Assembly: GCA_039654915.1 (NCBI GenBank)
Contig: CM077597.1
Location: 30,044,001-30,108,000 of the forward strand
DNA: 64,000 nt
Direction: 5' to 3'
Source of the DNA: Aquilaria yunnanensis
Lineage: Eukaryota > Streptophyta > Magnoliopsida > Malvales > Thymelaeaceae
Under the pieces are notes generated by a model. The model worked only from the letters and a program-made list of their open reading frames with translations. It made no database searches and was not told the origin of the DNA. The position numbers and the translations under genes are program-made. Position 1 is the stretch's first letter, and every line of letters starts with the position of its first letter. This document shows positions 9,541-18,968 of the stretch, one piece after another.

Positions 9541-10487
9541 TCCTGATGCGGGTTGGTCCCGCATATTAGCTGTGTATCCAGTGATAGATTGGTAAGAGCT
9601 GATGTTATTGAGATCTCAGCTTATACTGCTGTAACGGTGCGGTGGATATATTTCCCATTTGATTCCTATCATGTAAAAGTCATGCATGCATGATGTGAAA
9701 TGCATGAATGCAAAGCATGTGGAATTGATATTTTTTTTTTTATGGATCTAGTTCTTCATGTCTTTGCTTTACTGGATCCTCTTTGTGATGGCCTTCTTGG
9801 ACTATCATTGAATCTCTTTATGCTTTCCAGCTTTTGTTTGCTGCCTCAAAAGCCCAACTCTTTTCAAAATCCCCTTTCTTTGACTTGTTCTTGAATTTTG
9901 GCCTCAATTTCTTTAAAGTTGGCCTGCATCATAATTTATATCTCTTTCGGGTACTCATCCATTGTCATGGATTTGATACCATCAAAGGCTTTACTTTCAA
10001 TGTCTGCTTTGCCAATTTTCTTGTGGCCGTGCCGACACTTACTTATCCCCATGTTATAATCTGAATGATTGCTCTTCCTTGAGTTCAAGTTTTGATCCAT
10101 AAGACTTGCCCCCTTGTCTGTTGAGTTTCTTTCTTGGCAGTACTATTCTTACGCTTCGTAGAGACTATTTTGCCCCCTGAATATGGTGTTTATGTGGAAA
10201 GAGATATCATCTCGCCTTTGATTTAACAGAAGGTCGAGCATTTCTAGACCTTTGTGATGGCACTTGATCGTAAATTTCTCTTACAAGAACCACATCTTAT
10301 TAAAGAAAGACTCAAGCTATCTCCTCACTTTTAAGTCTACACACATTAATGAATAATGGTTTGGCCTTAAAGAAAAACTTTCATCAATTTGCAAAGCTTG
10401 ACAAAGTAATTTACGGTCTTTGTTTTTAATTAAAATATCCTGCCATTCTTCCCTTTCCAACTCGAAGACATAAACTGTGCAAGGCAA
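9541..10487. other. Spacer without recognised gene
   Basis: Sense-strand translation gives short charged stretches (for example IQEQVKERG near 9880) with frequent stops. This could be decayed coding sequence, but no domain is recognisable. Confidence 0.4.
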
Positions 10488-11075
10488 TAAGGTAGAAACA
10501 TGATTCACAATAATAGCTTTTTAACTGAATGAGGATGATATCGAGAGGTAAATGTTAGGTGTGAGGAAAGTTAAGTTTGAATGTTTTTTTTTTGTGGCAG
10601 TCTTTTAGCTGAATGAGAATAATATTAAGAGGTAAATATTAGGTCTGAGTAAAGTTAAGTTTGAGTGGTGTGAAAGAAGGGTATTTTAATACTACTCGTG
10701 AGCAGTATTAAATAAGGTAGAAACATGATTCACAATGATAGTCTTTTAACTGAATGAGGATGTTAGGTCTGAGGAAAGTTAAATTTAAGTGGTGTGAAAG
10801 AATGGTCTTTTAATACTACTCGTGAGCAGTATTAAATAAGGTAGAAACATATTTCACAATGATAGTCTTTTAGCTGAATGAGGATGATAAGTCTGAGGAA
10901 AGTTAAGTTTAAGTGGTTTGAAAGAAGGGTCTTTTAATACTACTCGTGAGCAGTATTAAACAAGGTAGAAACATGATTCACAATGATAGTCTTTTAACTG
11001 AATGAGGATGTTAGGTCTGAGGAAAGTTAAGTTTAAGTGGTGTGGGAGAAAGGTCTTTTAATACTACTCGTGAGC
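10488..11075. repeat. Tandem repeat of about 120 bp with an internal palindrome, about five copies
   Basis: Units contain aaggtagaaacatgattcac, tcttttaactgaatgagg and gaggaaagttaagtttaag. Three copies (about 10685-10713, 10809-10836, 10933-10960) carry a near-perfect palindrome. It has 9-bp outer arms (TTTAATACT/AGTATTAAA), one mismatch, and inner CTC/GAG around GT. The last copy, near 11055, has lost its right arm. Confidence 0.75.
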
Positions 11076-12309
11076 AAATTTGATTATGGTGAAAAACTCA
11101 ATAGTGATGACCTCAACTTGCCACTCTTTCCAGAAAGTTAGACCTCATCTATTGCCCCCCAACTATTGTGATCTTTATGCATGCTTGGTTTGAGGGTTGC
11201 TTTTGTGTTCTAAACCGCCTTTGCAGGTTTTCAGTCTAGAATCCATAGCTCACTTTTTTTTCTTTCTTTTGCTCTAACTTGAGCCTCTTTTCTTTCTCTT
11301 TTTTTTTTTTTTTGTTTTTTTTTTGTTTCTTTTTTTTTTTGTTTTTTTTTTTTTTGTGAGCTATGGTGATGACGTACTTGATAACTCTCTTGAAGTGAGT
11401 TGACTCAAGTGGCCTTGCTTGCTCGTGCTTGTTCTCAGTCTTTTTTGGTTTTGAATTTTCCCTTGTAGGCTTTTTGATGGAAGGGATGAACTTTTTCCCT
11501 TTTTTTTTTGGAGTTTGTGTTATGGAGAACCGAGATCGTAGCCTTCTTGAAGTGAGATGACTCAAGTGGCTTTATTTGCTTCTCAGTCTCTCTTTTTTTT
11601 TTTGGATTTTTTTTTTTTGGATTTTCCCTTTAATGGCTTTTTGATGGAAGGGATGAACTTTTTCTTTTCGGAGTTTGTGTTGCGGAAAACTGAGAACCCT
11701 TTTTTTTTTTGAGCATTTATGAGAATTGGGAAGCCACTGAAGTCATTTAATATGAGAGCTACCTTGTTTGGAAACTAACCCCAAACTTCTTGCAAGGATG
11801 TTGATAACCACTGTGAATTCTTTTTTAGGGTTGAGGTGCAACATATGAAATCCTTCTTACTAGGTTTGGCAGCACTTTCGAGATCATTACTATCAAATTT
11901 CCCTTAACTTTTTATCTTCACCCACGAGTAGTATTGTTTAGAAAGTAAAGTGTGATGGCAATAATGGGTAGTATAATGGCAAAGATGGATAGTGTAATGG
12001 CAAAGAGTAAGAGATAGATAAAAAAATGGAATTTTTGGTAAAGAGTTGTAGAATGCACACATTAAATCTTTTTGTTGTACCAGAGAAAGAATATCAGGTG
12101 TCCATCTAACAAAGACTACACCCTAGATTCTGGACTAAATCTAGGAGATTTTTACTATTAGATTACCTTGACAAGCTTTCAAAGATACAAGTTTATTCAA
12201 AGGATTCCCTGTCATTCAAAAGTGTGTGCGAACTGTTAGGTCAGATCTGACTTAGAGCCCTTCCAAAATCAATGTAATTCTAGCTCGAAATCTTCACTTT
12301 CAATTACCA
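11076..12309 (-). other. Spacer downstream of gag, no gene seen
   Basis: This stretch contains long T runs (11250-11360, 11590-11620, 11700) and two related blocks containing gatggaagggatgaac (about 11475 and 11645). Frames here are lysine-rich translations of homopolymers. No pol motif was recognised. Confidence 0.5.
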
Positions 12310-13562
12310 ATCACATCATGGTTTAGCAACTTGGACTCGACCAACTGTTGGACCTTGATTTTCAGTACCACACAATTTTCACTTGAATGCCCAATTGAAC
12401 CTTTTTGGTAATCACATTTGGCATTTAGGTCATTCCAACTTCGAAGGGGAAGCTACTTGATCTTTGCTATCGTTGGTATGGGTGATAGCAGGTTTATAGC
12501 TTGTGGAAATTGAATCGACTTAAGTAGCTTTCTTCCCATGAGTGGTATGTGGTACTGATGAGGGAGCCTTGAGGATTACAGTCTCAATAGGATATCATTT
12601 CACTCGTAAGATGAGCGGTAGTGGACCATAGGACTTGGAGATGATGTTTTGGATAGCTCTGCTTCTTTCATTGAAACATCCTCCAATTGAAGAATCGACC
12701 AGCTTTCCTGTTTTGATTCCAAATTTGATCTTTTCTCCAGGTAATACCAAATTTGAAAAGTTACTCGAAGTGTTCCGAAGTATTTGGATAAACAGGGTGA
12801 TCCGTTCTCTTTCTATGATAGGTGGTTGAACTTGTGCGGCTGAATGTCTCCACCTTTATGCGTATTCCTTAAAGGTCTCTTATTCTTTCTTCTCCATATT
12901 CTGGAGAGTTTAGCGATTCGGAACCAAGTTCACAACATGCTTGTAGTTATTGATAGAAGCGTGAGTGAACTCATTCCATGTTCTAATGTTCTTTGGACTT
13001 TCACTTAGGTACCATTGTAGTGTTGACTTTGTAAGACTTTTTTTTTTTTTTTGAAAGAGTGCTGTCCACATCTTCTCATTTTTTATGAGTGGTTGTACTT
13101 TTCTTAGAAACAGTGTAATATGAGTGATGGGACAGCTTGTTTCATCATATTTCACAAAGTCTGGTACCTTAAAGTCTGAGGGAATCACAATATATGGCAC
13201 TATGCAGAGATCATCCACTGATAGAGATCCGAATATAGTGCCTCCTTCAATGGCTCGCAGTCTCTTTTCTATGATCTCAATTTTTTAGTATCTCCTCTTC
13301 TTTAAGCAGGGGCTTCTTTTCTTCAAAAATTGGATTGTGCCTTAGATGAATGTTATCAGATGGGGTTGAGTCGTGAAAGAGCTTCTCTTGAACTGAGACC
13401 TGTTCTGAGTGAATTGGGGAGGATAGGTGAGATCTTGTGGTTCTTTGACGGAGACATGGGTTGCTTTCCCCTTAATTAACTCCATTAATTGTCTCATTTT
13501 CTCAGCCATGCCTTCTATCTTAGATTCAATATCTGTGAGGCGTCATTTGGTTTGTTCTGCCA
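12310..13562 (-). pseudogene. Gag pseudogene, Ty3/gypsy type
   Basis: The frame starts with MAEQTK at 13562 and meets a stop at once. An open piece at 13218-12910 has the plant gypsy Gag signature (IPSDFKVPDFVKYDETSCP, then a KWY-like LQWYLS). Downstream, with further stops, come TLQNMEKKE, FKEYA, RW and AAQVQPP. A Gag zinc knuckle follows at about 12419-12373, C-x8-GH-x4-C with the second Cys missing. The order and spacing are normal for this family, but several in-frame stops mean no full Gag can be made. Protease and RT would normally follow and are absent. Confidence 0.85.
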
Positions 13563-14614
13563 TTAGTCTTGTTTGGAGCCGAGTTGGGTATCAATGTTGA
13601 GGTCCAATTTTACCGTTTTAAAGTAAGATTTATTTTATTAGACTTCATATGCACTTGATTGGTGTGATGGATGTATGTAATACAAAATGAGATTATGTTT
13701 TTATCAAAGTTTATATGTACATGATTAATGTAATGGAATGCATGCAATAGAAAACTGAGATTATGTTTTTATTAGACTTTATATGTATGTGATTGATGTA
13801 ATGGATGCATGCAATGAGATTATATTTTTATCAGATTTTATATGCATGTGATTGACGTAATGGATGTATGCAATGAGTGAGTTTGATTATTCACTATCGA
13901 GGAACTTCGAGATTTCTAGTTGTTATTAGAAAGATTAAAAAGTTATTACAGTTTGACGCGTGGTTTTGATGCATGAAGAATAATTGTATAGAACAGAAGT
14001 ACAATAAAAGAAAAATAAGGTTATTAATAAGTTAAATAGCAATTAACAACTCATGAACTATTATGGAAAAATGAATTAAAACTGTAAATATAAGACGTGA
14101 AGAAAATAAAAGTGTAGAGCAACAACATAGCATAACAATGACATGCTTATGGCGTTGGTAAAATGGGAGGAATACTATGGTCAGTTCTATGGTTAAGTGG
14201 GGAATTCTATATGCATAAGGTGGCTTATCAAAAAGGCCAGGGATAGTTCCCGAATCCCATCACTAAAGTATAGTGACGGCCCAATTCCTTACCCTCTAGG
14301 GTTTATGTAAGGAAGGATTAATTCGAGTCATAGCTTTTCGTGGGCCCATGCAGAGACTAACCGTCTCAGGAGGCAATACACTACTTTGCTACTTTGAAAC
14401 CGGTGAAGGCTTAGAGACCATGGCCTCACAAGGACAACAACACCAATTCCGCTTAGAAAGAATCGTGTTTGATTTAAGGAAGCTCGGGTATAGAGCTTCA
14501 TTTTGTGAATGCATTATGTATGTTTACTTAAGTAAATATAATATATAAATCCACATAATGGTAAAGCAGAGTAAATCAAAACAAATCAACTTTAGGCTCG
14601 ACTCACTAACCAGG
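13563..14614 (-). other. Leader between PBS and gag, no gene seen
   Basis: This non-coding leader holds about four tandem copies of a 60-68 bp unit near gag and a unique stretch at 13880-14610. Short open frames in the unique part have no recognisable domain. Confidence 0.5.
13624..13880. repeat. Tandem repeat of 60-68 bp, about four copies
   Basis: Each unit contains a version of gattatgtttttatcag followed by tgattgatgtaatggatg and a tgcatgcaatgag-type tail. The array lies in the leader between PBS and gag. Confidence 0.7.
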
Positions 14615-14633
14615 GTCCCCAGTGGAGTCGCCA
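14615..14633 (-). other. Primer binding site (PBS)
   Basis: In the sense direction this reads TGGCGACTCCACTGGGGAC, three bases downstream of the inferred LTR end. It starts with TGG, as expected for pairing with a tRNA 3' CCA end. Plant Tat/Ogre elements are known to use a tRNA-Arg primer. I did not check which tRNA matches here. Confidence 0.65.
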
Positions 14634-14925
14634 AGCTGTGGCAACGTGCGGATCGTTTTCGGGAGTCGCCACCAATCTGTTTTTTTCTTAGGTCGATTGG
14701 TCACCTTAAAATTGGTCTGCGAGAGTTCGGGGATCGGGAGTACGGTTACGTTAAAACAACTTTGTTAAAACGCCCAAAAATTGGCACCTTAGTTGATTTT
14801 AATTTTGTTTTGCTTTGCTTTTAAATAATTCTCAGTTAATTTTCAAAATTAGAAATTTTAACTGGATTAGTCGAAATGTGGATTTTTAAATTAATTAATT
14901 TGTATGAAATTTTATACTTCCGAAC

Positions 14926-15003
14926 CATGGACTCTGCCGAGTCATTTGGACACGGAAGATTTGATTCCGAACCATGGACTCTGCCGAGTCATTTGGACAC
15001 GGA
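14926..15003. repeat. Direct repeat inside the LTR
   Basis: Two near-identical copies of ccatggactctgccgagtc plus atttggacacgga lie side by side. Diverged relatives occur at about 15104, 16740 and 600/17379 (gattctaaccgaatcatctg type). Confidence 0.65.
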
Positions 15004-15959
15004 ATTTGGTGAAATTTTAAATAATTTAATCCATATTGTAAACATGGATTTTTATCTTTGTATTTATTTAATTTATTTATTTTAAAAAGTTTGATATTTT
15101 CCAAACCGTAGATCCTGCCGGATCATGCGGATATGGAAATTATTTAGTTAATTATTATTTTATTATTTTATGGAATCAATTATTAGTTTAACTTATAAGT
15201 CTTTTTTATTAAATTTGTTAATGATTTTTTTTTTTTAAAAAAAATCTTTCTTTTTTTATATCTTCTTATTCTTTTCTTTATCTTTTTGATTTTTATCTTT
15301 CTTTTTTTTTTTTTTATTTTTCTTGTTTAATGAAGGATATTTATTATTTAAAGAATTACTCAATTTATAAAAGAATTAAAAATAATTAATTTTTTTATTT
15401 AATAAGAATTTAATTTAAAGGAATCAAAGAGTTTAAAAATAAAAATCTTTGATCATGGTACGGGGCGTTGTTACTCAGCCAGACCCTCTTCACCAGGTGA
15501 AGCAGCTCAAAAGCGGGCACGAGACAGTTTCCAGCCAATATACCATGAACTAAAAAATTTTGACTTAACAACATGGCTCAGATTTATTTTATATATATAT
15601 TTTTTTATGGCTAATTTCTTTAAATGAAATGAGTTTAACCATAAAATAAAGAAAAATTAAATAACAATAAATAAAGTGGAGGTTTTCTCTTTTTTTTTTT
15701 TTTTTGTTTGTTTTGAACATCCATTTAAGAAAATAAAAGGTGCATAAATTAAATAGCACATGCAAATAGATAATGGGAAAACACATAAAGTAAACAAAAG
15801 AATATCAAAAGATGATATATAAATAAATAAAGTGGGGCTTTTCGGCCGTCCACTTTTTTTTTTTTTTTTTTTTTTTAAATAATAAATAGGAGGCATAACC
15901 TTCCATTATAATAATAATAATAATAATAATTAAAGTTAGTTATTAATAAAGTTAGTAAA

Positions 15960-16400
15960 GTTAGTTGTTAGTATAACAAATATTAAATGGTTAGTGATAA
16001 CAATAATAATGAAAGTTAGTGGTTAGCACAATTAATTGTTAGTATAGCAAAAATTAAAGTTAGTGATAACAATAATAATAAAAGTTAGTGGTTAGCACAA
16101 TTAATTGTTAGTATAGCAAAAATTAAAGTTAGTGATAACAATAATAATAAAAGTTAGTGGTTAGCACAATTAATTGTTAGTATAGCAAATATTAAAGTTA
16201 GTGATAACAATAATAATAAAAGTTAGTGGTTAGCACAATTAATTGTTAGTATAGCAAATATTAAAGTTAGTGATAACAATAATAATAAAAGTTAGTGGTT
16301 AGCACAATTAATTGTTAGTATAGCAAAAATTAAAGTTAGTGATAACAATAATAATAAAAGTTAGTGGTTAGCACAATTAATTGTTAGTATAGCAAAAATT
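15960..16400. repeat. 68-bp tandem repeat inside the 5' LTR, about six copies
   Basis: Units contain ttagtggttagcacaatta, attgttagtatagcaaa and gtgataacaataataataa. Copies are almost identical, which suggests recent expansion. The matching part of the 3' LTR is outside the window. Confidence 0.8.
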
Positions 16401-18832
16401 AAATGGTTAGTGATGTTAGTTGAGTTAGTAATTAGTTTATGCAAAAATTAAATAGTTAGTAATCTGAATTGAATAATAATAATAATAACAATAATAATAA
16501 TAATAATAATAATAAATAATAATAATAATAAACATATAAAGATTATTGTTAGTTCTGTAGAAATAAAAAAAAGGTTAGTGACTTGTATAAATAAAATAAA
16601 TAAAAAAATGGAGAATAAGAGAAGAATTGTACCGAGATTCTGAATCGACTTTTAATCGAGTTGAGGATTCGCGAACGGATTTCATTATTAAATTATTATT
16701 ATTATTATTATTTCTATTTTTAAATAATTTCAATTAATATCCAAGCCATAGATTCTAACCGAATCATCTGGTCATGGAATTTAATTTAAATTTAATTTAT
16801 TATTAGCTATTTAATTAATTATTAAATGGCACAGGTAGACTGAATATTTCCTAGGTGTGATTTTTATTATGTCAAACTAATTTTAGATTAATAAAAAAAA
16901 GGTTTATCTAATCTAATCATATAATTATGCTTAACATTAATTCCTCAGTTAATTTACACATTTAATTATTTGAGCAAACGAAAAGACAATAAAAGGAAAT
17001 CAATGCACGAATTGTAAATCAAAACAAACTCAAAGTTCAGATGAATAAATCAAATAAATCCAAAGATAAATTATTTATTAAAATTACCTATTTAACTTAA
17101 TCATATAATTAAGCTTAATGTCAATTCCTAAGTTAATTTATGCTTTTAATTAGCTGAACAAACAAAAGTATAATAGAAAATAAGTGAATTAATGACTTAA
17201 TTGCAAAAATTAAAACTAAGTTAAAGTATCAGTTAGACAAATCCAATAAATTCATAAGCAAAAATTAAAATTATGTCAAAATTATGGGCTTTCATAACAG
17301 ATCCGGACTACGAGTCGGTTCGCCATCGGGATTTCGTTATTAAATTTTAATTTAAATAATTTCAGTTAATATCCAAGCCATGGATTCTAACCGAATCATC
17401 TGGACATGGATTTTGTGATTTACTATCGTCCTAAATTCAATTTTTTTAGAATTTTATTAAAACCCGTTCAAAATTGAATATCGTAAAGATGATCTTTCAA
17501 ATATGTTATGTAAACATGTGTTTTAAACTTATACTAACAATGAAAAGTTAAAATCAATATATAAGTAAATATCTGATCTAATTTAAACATACAATTTTAT
17601 ATTAACTCATCAACAAATTCATGATCCAAAATAATAAAACGAGCAATTGAACAAAAATAAACAAAACTATAGATAAAAAAAAAAACAATGCTGTCAATGA
17701 TTGATCTGCAAAGAAAATAAGGTTAGTAGCTTAAATGAATAAAATAAAAAAAATGGAGGATTGAATAAGAGTTTTTACCAATAATTAATTTTTTTTGACT
17801 TGGTCAAACGGCAAAAAACGCGTCTGGCGTTTTGTTTTGTTTTTTTTTTTTATTTTTTTGTTTCCGTCTTCAGCGTTTTCTGGTTTCTCCGACGTCGGGA
17901 ACGGCGCCTAGGTGGCACTGGGGGGGTCGCGACGGAGGTGAGGCGGTGGCGCGACGCTGAGGCTGACGGGACGGCAGTGTACGGGGAGGTGCGAGACGGC
18001 GAGGGCGGGGGACTGGAGGGGAGGAGGCGCTGCAGGGGAGGAGGCGATGTGGAGGAGGGAGTTCTGGAGGGAGGCGACGGAGCAGGAAGCTGGCAGCAAG
18101 GGCGAGGGGGCAACGCGGTGGCACGGGCGCGAACGGCAGGGAGGAGGGAGTTCTAGCTGAGAGGGAGAGAGTGAGCGTGAGAGTCAGGAGAGGCAGAGGA
18201 GAGAAGGGCGAGCGTGAGAGAAGGAGAGAGAAACCGAGAGGGAGAAGGAGAGCAGATGATAGAGGGAGAGCGTGAGAGAAGGAGAGAGAAACCGAGAGGG
18301 AGAAGGAGAGCAGATGTAGGAAGAGCTGGTCGAGAGACAGAGAAGAGAGGATTTTTGAGCGAGAGAGAGAGAGAGAGCGTAGAGAAGCTCTCTCTCCAAT
18401 CTCTCATGTTGCCAGAGAAAGAGAGATAAGAGTTCGTGAGAGGGAGAGAAGATAAGATTAGAGATAAGGGGGCGAGAGAAGATAAGGGATAAGGGGAGGG
18501 GGAGCCTCTGTCGGCCACCCTCCCCATTTTTTATTATTATTTTTATTATTTTTTCTCTTTTTTTTTTTTTCTTTTTAATTAATTAATTAATTAATAATTT
18601 TTAATTTTAATTAACTTAGATTTAATTTATTATTATTATTATTTTCTTCTTCTTCCCCTTTTTTTTTTTATCATACAAACTAAAAAGAACGCCCCTAAAA
18701 TAATATTGCCATTATTACTATTATTATTTTTTTAATTAAGTAATCAATTAATTAACTAATTCAATAAATTTTTTTAATTTTTAATTTAATTAATTTTTTT
18801 ATTTTTAAGCCGGACGAAATTGGGTGTCAACA

Positions 18833-18968
18833 TTAGTCAATCAATAAACTCAACCTAAATTCCAACTCTTGTCTAAAAAAACCTGAAACATAGGTTCTAT
18901 GGCTAAAACAACTTCAGATTACATCTTCTGTGGATCAATTTGCAAACCAAAGTGACAACATTACACAC
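18833..18968 (-). other. Intron remnant between host exon 5 and the retrotransposon
   Basis: This begins after the LTR terminus. In the host gene's direction it follows the GT donor at 18968. It is the only visible part of the interrupted intron. Confidence 0.7.

Larger units (their letters stand above)
1..18832 (-). mobile_element. Large non-autonomous LTR retrotransposon (Ty3/gypsy, Tat/Ogre-like) carrying LOG and NABP-like genes
   Basis: The element reads on the minus strand: 5' LTR (14637-18832), PBS, leader, decayed gag, repeat-rich spacer, three NABP-like genes, LOG, hairpin repeat arrays, PPT and 3' LTR (cut by the window edge at 1). If both LTRs are the same length the whole element is about 21 kb. 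The gag remnant has the plant gypsy pattern, and an array-filled 3' UTR is known from Tat/Ogre elements, which suggests that lineage. No protease, RT, RNase H or integrase motif was found between the LTRs, so movement would need enzymes from another element. The target duplication cannot be tested because the left flank lies outside the window; the right flank begins TTAGT at 18833. Confidence 0.85.
14637..18832 (-). repeat. 5' LTR of the large retrotransposon (about 4.2 kb)
   Basis: The outer end at 18832 is fixed by the loss of similarity to the left copy after CAACA. The inner end is inferred. In the sense direction the sequence reads CCACA at 14641-14637, then a 3-nt spacer, then a PBS-like TGGCGACTCC, which gives TGT...ACA LTR ends. 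Only 16780-18832 can be compared with the left copy inside this window, so the 14637-16779 part depends on the PBS argument. It contains a 68-bp tandem array, a repeated motif related to ccatggactctgccgagtc, and a CT-rich tract in the sense direction. Confidence 0.75.

Noticed and set aside
11130..11165. Second PPT (tattgccccccaac)
   Set aside because: The motif is purine-rich on the minus strand, but no LTR start follows it.
11236..11565. Lysine-rich 109-codon frame
   Set aside because: Generated by T homopolymers on the plus strand.
2052..14636. A complete autonomous retrotransposon
   Set aside because: No protease, RT, RNase H or integrase motif was found in any frame on the sense strand.
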